Virus record (IMG/VR): IMGVR_UViG_3300050821_005055
Location: 1-54,553 of that record
DNA length: 54,553 nt
DNA from: a virus
Direction: 5' to 3' (one strand)
Notes under the pieces: generated by a model
Told to the model about the DNA's origin: nothing
Database searches by the model: none
What the model saw: the letters and a program-made list of their open reading frames with translations, nothing else
Shown here: positions 46,619 to 53,441 of the stretch, piece by piece
Numbering within the stretch: the first letter of the stretch is position 1
How the letters are laid out: each line of letters begins with the position of its first letter
Position numbers and translations under genes: made by a program

Positions 46619-47146
46619 CTAGTAGTCCTCTGGGAACATCAGGGTTATCCCACCGTTATCATTCGGCATGAGCCACAGGACAGACGCGCCGGCGAATGCG
46701 CCAGGGTCTTCCGCTGAGAGCTTCTCGATGACGTCGTTGTGTTCCAGAGCCCAGAGCTTGTATATCCCGCCCCCGGTGTTCTCCTCATAGACGCGGGTTG
46801 CTTGGGTTGCGTGCGTGCGAATCAGCGCGGATGACATGGCCAGGGCCTTCCTGTCCGCTATCATTTCGTCAAACTTCTGTTGGGCACCATCCTTGCCGTG
46901 CTCGGCTATCAGTTTGAGCGCGTCTGTCTTGCTGATCTTGCTGGCCTGAAACCATCCCATCAAGTCTACGGGCCAGCAAGACGGCGGCTGTGCGCCTTTC
47001 GGAGCCTTCTCTGCAAGCCAGTCCCAGACGGCACGGCTTACTCTGTCTTTCCTTCCAATTGCGACTAGCACGCCATCCTCGACGGCTTGCCCATCGGTAT
47101 AGATTGAAACTACTTCTGCTTCATCGAACGGGTTCGGGTAGTCCAT
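46619..47146 (-). CDS. Conserved phage protein of unknown function (175 aa)
   Basis: Starts MDYPNPFDEAEVVSIYTDGQ, then AVEDGVLVAIGRKDRVSRAV: the 'Y-T-x-x-Q-A-V-x-D-G-V-L-V' opening is widespread in phages and plasmids. The end is GGGIYKLWALEHNDVIEKLS and LWLMPNDNGGITLMFPED. Folded, cytosolic, no catalytic motif seen. Confidence 0.65.
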   Translation of the reverse strand: MDYPNPFDEAEVVSIYTDGQAVEDGVLVAIGRKDRVSRAVWDWLAEKAPKGAQPPSCWPVDLMGWFQASKISKTDALKLIAEHGKDGAQQKFDEMIADRKALAMSSALIRTHATQATRVYEENTGGGIYKLWALEHNDVIEKLSAEDPGAFAGASVLWLMPNDNGGITLMFPEDY

Positions 47147-47188
47147 GACTTTGTACCTTTCCGACCGTAGGGTTACGGTCTATGCTGC

Positions 47189-47671
47189 CTATCTTCTTTT
47201 CCTTGCGTTGATCCTGTCTTTGTTCTTTTGGTAGTAGGCCGATTGTGCCGCGCGATTCTTGGCCCAGTTTCGAAAGTAACTACGCTTCGCATTCTCGCGG
47301 CGACACTCCCGGCAATGGCGATGCCCGATGGGGTCCACATACAGGTTGCCCCCCGTATAGGGGTGTCCCAGTGGGCAGGATTCTTTGAGTAGGTTGAGTA
47401 CGCTTGGCTTGTCCGGATGTTTGTCCGGATCTGTAGGTGTGACGTGCTCAGGGTTCGCGCACTTGCGGACGCGGCAACTGTGATGTAGTTCTGACGGTAA
47501 CTCTTTCTCTCCGATGAATTGATAGGCCCATCGGTGAGCAAGCCACATCTTACCGTCTCGGAATGTCCCATAGCCTGCATCATTACAGCGACCTTGCCAA
47601 AGCCAACACCCGTTTTCGTCCTTGCGTACAAAAGACATAAAACGTCTGAGTGTTTCGGGTTGTGTCCTCAT
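47189..47671 (-). CDS. HNH homing endonuclease (160 aa)
   Basis: GCWLWQGRCNDAGYGTFRDG, AHRWAYQFIGEKELPSELHH, CRVRKCANPEHVTPT and CPLGHPYTGGNLYVD then HRHCRECRRENAKR are the standard blocks of this HNH type: a W-x-W N-terminus, the H-H catalytic pair, and a C-terminal zinc site. Same subtype as the gene at 1101. Freestanding between two replication genes with small gaps on each side, so it is probably a mobile insertion. Confidence 0.85.
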   Translation of the reverse strand: MRTQPETLRRFMSFVRKDENGCWLWQGRCNDAGYGTFRDGKMWLAHRWAYQFIGEKELPSELHHSCRVRKCANPEHVTPTDPDKHPDKPSVLNLLKESCPLGHPYTGGNLYVDPIGHRHCRECRRENAKRSYFRNWAKNRAAQSAYYQKNKDRINARKRR

Positions 47672-47691
47672 ATCCAGTCATTGTATCAGAC

Positions 47692-48348
47692 TCAGGCGGC
47701 CAATAGTTCTACTTCTAAAGTATTCAAGGCATCGCGTACATTGTTGGCCGAATCCTTTGCGATGCGCTCAAAGTCTATCTTTCCATCGGCTCCCGTTTCG
47801 GCTTTCCAAACTTGAGCAAGAAAAGAGGCGAGCTCGCTACGCAAGCCATAAGAGGAAAACTCCAAAATTCTGCAGCGGCTGAGGAATCTTTGCTCCAATC
47901 GGTCACACGCATTCGCTGTAAAAACCCAGATTGTTGAGGGTGCTGGACTAGTTGAGTCGAGTTTCGAGAGTAACGATAACTGTGCGGCGTTGGAGCATTG
48001 ATCCGCTTCGTCAACTATCACGACGTGCCAGCCACTAGGACCGAATAGCGGGATATTCCAGCATAGGCGCCAAGTGTTTTGCACGGTCTCCGCATTGCAT
48101 TGTTGGGAAGGAATAAAGTGCATGTCCGCCTGCAGTTCTTCCGCCAGGGCGCGCGCCATCGTTGTCTTGCCTAACCCCGATCCGCCTATCAGCAACCACG
48201 CGCACGATACCGGCCTCTTGGCGAATGCAGAGAGTACTTTCCTCTGTTTCTCTAAACCGATGAATGCATCTATAGTCCGCGGCCGGTATTTCTCCGCAAG
48301 CGGGAGAGGAAACGAAAGAGAGTTTTGAGGATCCGGGAAGAGACTCAC
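47692..48348 (-). CDS. AAA+ ATPase of the clamp-loader type (218 aa)
   Basis: LAEKYRPRTIDAFIGLEKQR is the DnaX/RFC-type opening. Walker A is GGSGLGKTT (55-63) and Walker B is VVIVDEADQ (109-117). The sensor region is TIWVFTANACDRLEQRFLSR with the S-R-C arginine finger. It ends in the small helical lid at about 180-218 and lacks the C-terminal collar domain of full clamp loaders (usually 300 residues or more). With no phage polymerase or clamp present, it may load or divert the host clamp. Confidence 0.85.
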   Translation of the reverse strand: MSLFPDPQNSLSFPLPLAEKYRPRTIDAFIGLEKQRKVLSAFAKRPVSCAWLLIGGSGLGKTTMARALAEELQADMHFIPSQQCNAETVQNTWRLCWNIPLFGPSGWHVVIVDEADQCSNAAQLSLLSKLDSTSPAPSTIWVFTANACDRLEQRFLSRCRILEFSSYGLRSELASFLAQVWKAETGADGKIDFERIAKDSANNVRDALNTLEVELLAA

Positions 48349-48737
48349 GATTGCACCTCTTTCCAGCCCTTATGCCATGCGGCCGAATGCGCGCCATTGT
48401 ACGGCCGATCTAGTTTCACGATTGCGACTCCGTTTCGATTTAGCACGATCCGGCCGGCGAGTGTAATACCACCAAAATATCCCCCAAGCATAGACGGAAG
48501 GAAGCACGTAACACGCTGGCCAGGTACGGCGCCTACTTCGCGCATAGCCTCTCTTTGTTCGCGGGAGTAACCTTGCCAGTGTTCCGATAACTGCAGTTTT
48601 CTTTCGGCTCTGCGAGCGTAGACACTCGCGTTATAGCAATTCGCGCAAGTAAAGAGGATCTCGCCTTTGCCCATGTTCACTTCGCAAGGTTTCGGAGAAT
48701 GGGAACACGCGCGGAGAATATCGGTTTGAGCTCCCAT
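48345..48737 (-). CDS. Hypothetical protein with zinc-finger segment (130 aa)
   Basis: Start at ATG 48737 after GGAAGG; the frame is open further but overlaps the gene before it. ILRACSHSPKPCEVNMGKGE then ILFTCANCYNASVYARRAER hold C-x2-C and other Cys residues. The second half reads VTCFLPSMLGGYFGGITLAG. Overlaps the clamp-loader gene by 4 bases, so the two may be expressed as a pair. Confidence 0.6.
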   Translation of the reverse strand: MGAQTDILRACSHSPKPCEVNMGKGEILFTCANCYNASVYARRAERKLQLSEHWQGYSREQREAMREVGAVPGQRVTCFLPSMLGGYFGGITLAGRIVLNRNGVAIVKLDRPYNGAHSAAWHKGWKEVQS

Positions 48738-48738
48738 T

Positions 48739-48981
48739 TTAAAACCTTCCAGACATAACCGCGCGGTACAATTCCCTGTTTTCTTTGTGGCAAGCCAGCG
48801 CGTACTTGACACACTCAACGATCTGATCCTCTGGAACGTTCTTATTCTTGGCAAGGCGCCGGCGGATGTCGGCCTCTACTTCCGCATCGGACGTGCCCAC
48901 GTGGACATTTCCCATAATCCAGTGAATCGATCCTTTGGGAACAAAAGAAGGGACAGTCTTTTCGTAGTCTTCGAATGTCAT
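48739..48981 (-). CDS. Hypothetical acidic protein (80 aa)
   Basis: GGGGGAGGAT before ATG 48981. MTFEDYEKTVPSFVPKGSIH then EVEADIRRRLAKNKNVPEDQ and IVECVKYALACHKENRELYR. Helical C-terminal half. Unknown. Confidence 0.6.
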   Translation of the reverse strand: MTFEDYEKTVPSFVPKGSIHWIMGNVHVGTSDAEVEADIRRRLAKNKNVPEDQIVECVKYALACHKENRELYRAVMSGRF

Positions 48982-48982
48982 T

Positions 48983-49177
48983 TTAATATCCTCCCCCTTC
49001 GTCGCGGTCGGCGCATTCGTCGCACTGGTAATGCTTGCGAACATCCGCGGGAGTCAGCTTGTTAGGTTTTTTGCAGGTAGGACAGGGTAAATTGCGCGGA
49101 TTAAACCGAGTAGAACGGCGCAAAGCAGAGCGTCCGCCCGGATCTTGGAACATGCTCCGATCATCGTCTGAATACAT
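48983..49177 (-). CDS. Small zinc-ribbon protein (64 aa)
   Basis: NLPCPTCKKPNKLTPADVRK then HYQCDECADRDEGGGY: two clean CxxC pairs about 17 residues apart, a classic zinc ribbon. Its first base overlaps the stop of the ArdC-like gene. Confidence 0.7.
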   Translation of the reverse strand: MYSDDDRSMFQDPGGRSALRRSTRFNPRNLPCPTCKKPNKLTPADVRKHYQCDECADRDEGGGY

Positions 49178-49542
49178 TACTCACCTCCCGCGAAAGGAAC
49201 ATTCTCCGGAGTAGCGTCAAGCATGGAATCAGTCTGCGAAACGTGGAATACCGTAGTAGTCCACGGCCGGCGGAAAGAGCTCTTCTTACCTGTCACTTGC
49301 TCGCGTTTCTTGTCTTCGCAGACAATGAATGTCACGCATTTAACGCCATGCTCGCCTTTGCGGACCTGTCTTCCGAGAGCAAGCCAGGCATTGTACGTGA
49401 AGACATTCTCCCGCGGCTTGATCTGTTCTTCCGGAATACCGCGCGCCATAAAGCCAGTGAAGATTGAGGAATAGTTCGCTACCGATTGACCTTGAACAGC
49501 ACGAGATAAACTCTCTTGATTTAATGAGGAATTGCTCGCCAT
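49177..49542 (-). CDS. ArdC-like N-terminal domain protein, possible anti-restriction (121 aa)
   Basis: FMARGIPEEQIKPRENVFTY then NAWLALGRQVRKGEHGVKCV and PWTTTVFHVSQTD match the ssDNA-binding N-terminal domain of ArdC-type anti-restriction proteins (the 'Y-x-x-x-L-x-x-G-x-x-V-R-K-G-E' block). The metalloprotease domain of full ArdC is missing. First gene of the leftward early operon, where such proteins usually act, right after entry. GAGAGGAAAGG upstream. Confidence 0.7.
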   Translation of the reverse strand: MASNSSLNQESLSRAVQGQSVANYSSIFTGFMARGIPEEQIKPRENVFTYNAWLALGRQVRKGEHGVKCVTFIVCEDKKREQVTGKKSSFRRPWTTTVFHVSQTDSMLDATPENVPFAGGE

Positions 49543-49650
49543 GACTGTTTAACCTTTCCTCTCTCAAGGGATTGAGAGAACGTACCCATGCGTCAAACCT
49601 TACAAAACGTCAAACTTTCCTTTGTTTTCGAAGGATTCGCGCATGAACAG

Positions 49651-49679
49651 AATGTATTGCACTTCCGGAAGTTTGTCAA
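49651..49679 (-). promoter_or_regulatory. Leftward early promoter (sigma-70 type)
   Basis: On the minus strand TTGACA (49674-49679) and TACATT (49651-49656) are exactly 17 bases apart. The spacer holds a perfect palindrome, ACTTCCGGAAGT (49661-49672). A TGTATTGC element overlaps the -10 box. Transcription should start near 49644, about 100 bases before the ArdC-like gene. The best promoter I can see in the window. Confidence 0.7.
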
Positions 49680-49716
49680 GACATATTTTGTATTGCGCTA
49701 AAATAGATTGTATTGC
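49653..49716 (+). promoter_or_regulatory. Three TGTATTGC direct repeats, operator candidate
   Basis: TGTATTGC occurs at 49653-49660, 49689-49696 and 49709-49716. Spacings are 36 and 20 bp, close to whole helical turns for the second pair. One copy covers the -10 of the leftward promoter and two lie just before the ribbon-helix-helix gene, flanking TAAAAT (49699-49704), a possible -10 for that gene. Direct short repeats are the usual targets of such regulators. Confidence 0.6.
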
Positions 49717-49727
49717 ATGATATCCCT

Positions 49728-50093
49728 ATGAGAAGACTCTCCGGTAACCGTCAGGACGTATCATTGTATATACGGATGTTCGCTGATGAGCTCGAATCGA
49801 TCAAGGCAGCGGCCGCGAGTGAAGGCAAAACGGTATCAGAATATGTACGCGCTCGAGTGCTTTCCGGCAAGGTAGAGAATCCGCCGGCGAGCTCGCAAGT
49901 AGTGAAGGAAGATCCGCTAGAGAATCTTCGCGCGCCGATCGAGAAGCAATCGCCTGCCAAAGAGCGGCCGGTCGCGGTATCACGTAAAGAGAAGATTGCG
50001 CGCCAGGTCGAAACACCAAAGAGCAAGCGTAAAGTTTGTCCACACGGTTTTCTAATCGTCGCTGGCGCGACCGCTTGCACGCGCTGTTCGTAA
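49728..50093 (+). CDS. Ribbon-helix-helix regulator with C-terminal zinc site (121 aa)
   Basis: QDVSLYIRMFADELESIKAA then ASEGKTVSEYVRARVLSGK is the ribbon-helix-helix pattern: a DNA-contacting strand, helix 1, and the G-x-T/S turn into helix 2. A polar linker leads to a compact end, KVCPHGFLIVAGATACTRCS, with cysteines and His for one zinc. It sits divergently next to the early promoter and the three TGTATTGC repeats, so it probably controls that promoter and itself. ATG 49728 has no SD. Confidence 0.7.
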   Translation: MRRLSGNRQDVSLYIRMFADELESIKAAAASEGKTVSEYVRARVLSGKVENPPASSQVVKEDPLENLRAPIEKQSPAKERPVAVSRKEKIARQVETPKSKRKVCPHGFLIVAGATACTRCS

Positions 50094-50329
50094 TCCTCCC
50101 GCCGATCCACTGACAATCAATCGCCAAAGTAAAGCCAGGTAGAGACACGCGCACGCGAGCTCCTGAACATTGGCGCGCATTCGGCACAGCATCGGCAAGA
50201 GGAGCAACACGCGCATTTCCTGTCAGGAAAAGCCGGACCCTAGATTAGAAACGCGAACCCCCGCCTTAACAGAAAAAGCTCCGCGCGCACGAAATCGAGG
50301 GACCCATCGGCAGTCACCTTCTGTTTTTG

Positions 50330-50358
50330 TTGTAACGCTGTTAGGCTTCTGGTACCAT
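50330..50358 (+). promoter_or_regulatory. Possible promoter for the 50368 gene
   Basis: TTGTAA (50330-50335) and TACCAT (50353-50358) are 17 bases apart. Transcription would start within a few bases of the ATG at 50368, and no SD is present, so the message may be leaderless. The rest of 50094-50367 shows only GC-rich sequence with no gene I can support. Confidence 0.4.
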
Positions 50359-50367
50359 GCAGTTCTT

Positions 50368-50736
50368 ATGACCCCTGACCCCACGGCACCGACCCCGGCT
50401 ACCCCAAAGGCGGCGGAGACCCCGGCACCATCCGAAGGGGTATATCCCGCCGAGCCACCGAACGTTTCGGACCACGCGCCGAGCTACCGCCTGTACGTTA
50501 CGCCCGTCGTGAAGATGCAGAACTGGCCTGTGCTGTATAGTCTGCTGCGGGTGACGGCGGAGGAGAGGCCGGGGTTTTGCGCGCAGTGGCCTGTGATCGT
50601 GCCGTTCGGGACGGGGATTCAGGGGTTTCTGGACTGTGCGAATGCGGTGGCGGAGTACGCGAGGAAGGCGAGGCCGGAGTTGTTTTGGGACGAAGTGAAT
50701 TGCCGTAGGCTTACGGCGGAGAACATTCGGGGCTAA
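50368..50736 (+). CDS. Hypothetical protein with Pro/Ala-rich head (122 aa)
   Basis: The frame is open from 50170, but the coding look begins at ATG 50368 (MTPDPTAPTPATPKAAETPA). The folded part reads YRLYVTPVVKMQNWPVLYSL and PFGTGIQGFLDCANAVAEYA, an alpha/beta unit. Unknown. First of five tightly packed rightward genes. Confidence 0.55.
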   Translation: MTPDPTAPTPATPKAAETPAPSEGVYPAEPPNVSDHAPSYRLYVTPVVKMQNWPVLYSLLRVTAEERPGFCAQWPVIVPFGTGIQGFLDCANAVAEYARKARPELFWDEVNCRRLTAENIRG

Positions 50737-50758
50737 AAATTTTGACGAGGAGGGGTGG

Positions 50759-51202
50759 ATGGATAGTATCTTCCGGTCTGAGGTGTTTGCGGTCGGGAAG
50801 TGGATTCGGCATGAAGTGGGTGCTACGCCAGAGACGCTATTCAAGATGCTCACTGAGGCGTACATGTCCTGCACATTCGGGAATGATGAGCCGGTGCTGA
50901 TTCGGATGGGGCAGGGGTTCCACGACACTTTGGTAGCGCGGGTGAACGTGTCTAGGGACGCCACCAACGCCATGCGGTCTGGAGCGTATCTCGGGGACGC
51001 CTACCTGCCGGACAGGATTCCTGATATTGACGAGCGGCCGCTGCACCCGATCCTGAAGATGGACGTATTCATGGGCGCGAAGATTCTTCTGGATGAGCGG
51101 TTCGATTCGTGGAGCGCGCACATCTACCAGTGGGACCGCGAGAGTTATGAGTTGCCGATTCTCTTTGTCGGAGCCACGGTGAAGTTGGTGGATGGGCAAT
51201 GA
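50759..51202 (+). CDS. Hypothetical protein (147 aa)
   Basis: GAGGAGGGGTGG before the ATG. FGNDEPVLIRMGQGFHDTLV then RVNVSRDATNAMRSGAYLGD and ELPILFVGATVKLVDGQ. Mixed alpha/beta with several acids in the middle (DIDERPLHPILKMDVFMGAK). No family recognised. ATGA overlap with the next gene. Confidence 0.6.
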   Translation: MDSIFRSEVFAVGKWIRHEVGATPETLFKMLTEAYMSCTFGNDEPVLIRMGQGFHDTLVARVNVSRDATNAMRSGAYLGDAYLPDRIPDIDERPLHPILKMDVFMGAKILLDERFDSWSAHIYQWDRESYELPILFVGATVKLVDGQ

Positions 51203-51372
51203 TCGAACCTGACGAAAGGATTCCGATCAAGGAGTATTGGTGGGAGGTGGATGGGGAGGTGTGGGTGAGGCGCGAGTACTCCAACGGACGCATCGATTCC
51301 ATTCTGACGCCATTTAAGGAATTGCCGTTCATCAAGTTGCCTCTGCCACTGCCGGATTGGTGTAAGGCGTGA
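51199..51372 (+). CDS. Hypothetical small protein (57 aa)
   Basis: ATG overlaps the previous stop. MIEPDERIPIKEYWWEVDGE then VWVRREYSNGRIDSILTPFK, ending in a Leu/Pro-rich stretch. Both ends overlap neighbours (ATGA and GTGA), which supports translation. Confidence 0.55.
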   Translation: MIEPDERIPIKEYWWEVDGEVWVRREYSNGRIDSILTPFKELPFIKLPLPLPDWCKA

Positions 51373-51554
51373 AGGTTGTCCTGCGAGTCGCGTTTACGGT
51401 GAATAACAGCGTGTTCGCTCGCGTCGAATATCAGGAACGTCCGAGAGGGTTCCCTACGATGTTTGATTGGGCAGGGCAAAGAGTGGACGGTAGGAAGTTC
51501 TTCAAGATCGGGATTCATCAGCAACCGAACATCATGGAGGGGAAGAATGCCTGA
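51369..51554 (+). CDS. Hypothetical small protein (61 aa)
   Basis: GTG 51369 overlaps the previous stop. MKVVLRVAFTVNNSVFARVE then RGFPTMFDWAGQRVDGRKFF. Basic beta protein. Its end contains GGAGG, the SD for the next gene. Confidence 0.55.
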   Translation: MKVVLRVAFTVNNSVFARVEYQERPRGFPTMFDWAGQRVDGRKFFKIGIHQQPNIMEGKNA

Positions 51555-51789
51555 CGACGAGAAGCACGTACCGACCATCATCCTGAAACTGACCGATCCG
51601 TTGACGTTCAATCTCGAATGCGACATCGAAATGGACAAACTCCATCTCATGCGCGCGATGCTTACCGAAGCCCTGGAGACCGTGAAGACGCTGATTCAGG
51701 ATGGGGAAGCGGTTTCGTTCGCAAGTAAGATGAGCGCGGCTCAAGCCGCCTCTCGCGCCATGCAGAAGCAGCCGCGGCGGATTATTTGA
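51547..51789 (+). CDS. Hypothetical helical protein (80 aa)
   Basis: ATG 51547 after GGAGGGG. VPTIILKLTDPLTFNLECDI then MDKLHLMRAMLTEALETVKT: a short strand pair and a long amphipathic helix. It converges with the ASCH gene and overlaps it by 8 bases. Confidence 0.6.
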   Translation: MPDDEKHVPTIILKLTDPLTFNLECDIEMDKLHLMRAMLTEALETVKTLIQDGEAVSFASKMSAAQAASRAMQKQPRRII

Positions 51790-52171
51790 GAGGCAGGACC
51801 GGATACTCTTTCGTTTCGTCCCAATTCCAGATTTTTTGATGTCCCTTCACCTGAACGGGTAGGTCACACTTCTTGAGCATCGTCATCAAGATTCCAAAGC
51901 GGCCGGGGGTGAAGTCTCCGTACACGTCCGGCTTGGCAAGAGGATGCGGAAAGCGAACGCAGCCTTGCACGGAAACGATACAGAGGATAGCCCCTCGCGG
52001 AATAGTTTTCCAGTCGTAGCCAAAGTCCTCGCAGGCGTACTTGTCCACTTTCATCGCCGCATGAATCGCCAGCGGGCCACGGTGGAGCATCTCCCAATCC
52101 CGCGTCTCGATAGTCTTGCGCCCGTCGTAAATCAAAGAAGCCCACGGTTGCCAGAGTGAGAGTGCCTTCAT
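51782..52171 (-). CDS. ASCH-domain protein (129 aa)
   Basis: MKALSLWQPWASLIYDGRKT then IETRDWEMLHRGPLAIHAAM are the hallmark N-terminal blocks of ASCH domains, followed by GAILCIVSVQGCVRF and a Trp-rich end (HQKIWNWDETKEYPV). ASCH domains bind RNA or modified nucleosides; some hydrolyse modified bases. In a phage this could be RNA control or base metabolism. Last gene of the leftward group that begins at 368. Confidence 0.85.
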   Translation of the reverse strand: MKALSLWQPWASLIYDGRKTIETRDWEMLHRGPLAIHAAMKVDKYACEDFGYDWKTIPRGAILCIVSVQGCVRFPHPLAKPDVYGDFTPGRFGILMTMLKKCDLPVQVKGHQKIWNWDETKEYPVLPLK

Positions 52172-52380
52172 CGCTGAAATGCTCGCTTAAATTCTTGGAT
52201 CTTCTCTACCGGCCACGCGAACTTGACGCGCAGTGTAGAGTCTAGTTTCTCTTTGCGTTCCTCTACGTGTATCCACGGCGCCAGGCAGGATAGGCACAGG
52301 CCGGTAAGGTCGTGGACGCGGCCGATAGCTCCACACCCTTCGCATTTACTCTGTGGCAGCAGCCGGAGAACGAGAATCAT
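52168..52380 (-). CDS. Small zinc-ribbon protein (70 aa)
   Basis: SKCEGCGAIGRVHDLTGLCL then SCLAPWIHVEERKEKLDSTL: CxxC and C-x2-C pairs, with a basic C-terminal helix. Overlaps both neighbours. Unknown. Confidence 0.65.
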   Translation of the reverse strand: MILVLRLLPQSKCEGCGAIGRVHDLTGLCLSCLAPWIHVEERKEKLDSTLRVKFAWPVEKIQEFKRAFQR

Positions 52381-52528
52381 TGCGATGCCTCTCTAAATGC
52401 GACTCCCGGGATTCCTTGGCTTCCTCTTCCGTCACACAGGCCGCGAACGCTCCGCACTCCGCGCAAACACAACCCCAGGGTCGCGCCAGGTATTCCGGCT
52501 TGTAGAGGATTGTGACTTCGTGGTTCAT
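52346..52528 (-). CDS. Small Cys-containing protein (60 aa)
   Basis: MNHEVTILYKPEYLARPWGC then VCAECGAFAACVTEEEAKES and HLERHRND: C-x-C-x2-C plus His residues, a possible zinc finger. Unknown. Confidence 0.6.
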   Translation of the reverse strand: MNHEVTILYKPEYLARPWGCVCAECGAFAACVTEEEAKESRESHLERHRNDSRSPAAATE

Positions 52529-52965
52529 TGCAGTTTTTGAATCGCCTCGATCGCTGCGGTCAGGTCGTCGCGCTTGGCAGTCAATTCCTCGAGCAATGCC
52601 TGATAAGAGCCGTTCAACGTCATAGTGGGACGCTGTTTGGTTCCACGCTTCGCCCGTACCGGAGCCGCTCCGTTTGTCGGCTTGGTATGGTTGTAGATGG
52701 TCGCATCGCTCACCCCAAGTTCCTTGGCAATCTTGCTTACCAACTCTCCCGATGAACGGCGGGTCTGAATCCGGTTCCAGTCAATTTCCTTGCTCATCTC
52801 AGTTTTCTCCTCTTGCTTCGTCTCTCTCGGGGCCTCCATCTTGTTGCGCTTGCACGGTTCGCACATCGGCACGCCGTTCACCACGTAAAGCGCGGGAACG
52901 GAGATTCCTTCCTGGCTGCATGGTTTGCAAAGTTTCGGCCGGTTGTCGGCATCGAAGTGGTCCAT
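52525..52965 (-). CDS. Zinc-finger plus HTH regulator candidate (146 aa)
   Basis: The N-terminal part has two CxxC pairs (KLCKPCSQEGISVPALYVVN, then MCEPCKRNK). The middle is an HTH (SSGELVSKIAKELGVSDATI then YNHTKPTNG) with a basic tail and a C-terminal helix (YQALLEELTAKRDDLTAAIE). An internal ATG at 52797 has GAGGAG nine bases upstream and could make a second, finger-less form. Confidence 0.65.
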   Translation of the reverse strand: MDHFDADNRPKLCKPCSQEGISVPALYVVNGVPMCEPCKRNKMEAPRETKQEEKTEMSKEIDWNRIQTRRSSGELVSKIAKELGVSDATIYNHTKPTNGAAPVRAKRGTKQRPTMTLNGSYQALLEELTAKRDDLTAAIEAIQKLQ

Positions 52966-53441
52966 CAGGACATCTCCAAGTCCAGAGCGGTCACGATTTC
53001 GTCCATCGTCATGCCTTGCTCCATCGCCAGAAGAATCACGTTCTCGTCCACGCCTCGTTCAGCGGACAGTTCATAGGCCATGCGGCGCCGCTTGATCCAG
53101 TCTTTGCCGTGCGCGTTCTGAATCGCTTCAACCACCGTCATAATCAAGAGACCGTCCACGTAGTCCACTACCGAACCGCACATCGCGCAAGTCAGTACCA
53201 CCGTGCCGATGGGCCATATTTTCGGACAGCCGACATTCAGGAACTCGCATCCGCACTTCCCGCACGGTGGCGTTTCAGCACAGTGTCCACCGTAAGTAGC
53301 TCTGACGGGGACGAGGATTTCGATTCGGGGAGCGTCTCCGGCGAAGACGAGTTCGGGGTCTGTGCTGTCTCGGAAGTCAGAGAGTCTTGGGGCGCGCCCA
53401 CTACCTCTGCCGTCGCCATGTCCGGCCTCAACAGTTGCCAT
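52965..53441 (-). CDS. Zinc-ribbon protein with helical tail, start uncertain (158 aa at most)
   Basis: From about residue 40 it is clearly coding: ETPPCGKCGCEFLNVGCPKI then VVLTCAMCGSVVDYVDGLLI, two zinc-type Cys pairs, then a helical end (DENVILLAMEQGMTMDEIVT). The upstream part overlaps the next gene in a different frame for about 200 bases and looks less natural. The real start may therefore be non-standard, or the product may come from frameshifting out of the upstream gene. Confidence 0.5.
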   Translation of the reverse strand: MATVEAGHGDGRGSGRAPRLSDFRDSTDPELVFAGDAPRIEILVPVRATYGGHCAETPPCGKCGCEFLNVGCPKIWPIGTVVLTCAMCGSVVDYVDGLLIMTVVEAIQNAHGKDWIKRRRMAYELSAERGVDENVILLAMEQGMTMDEIVTALDLEMS

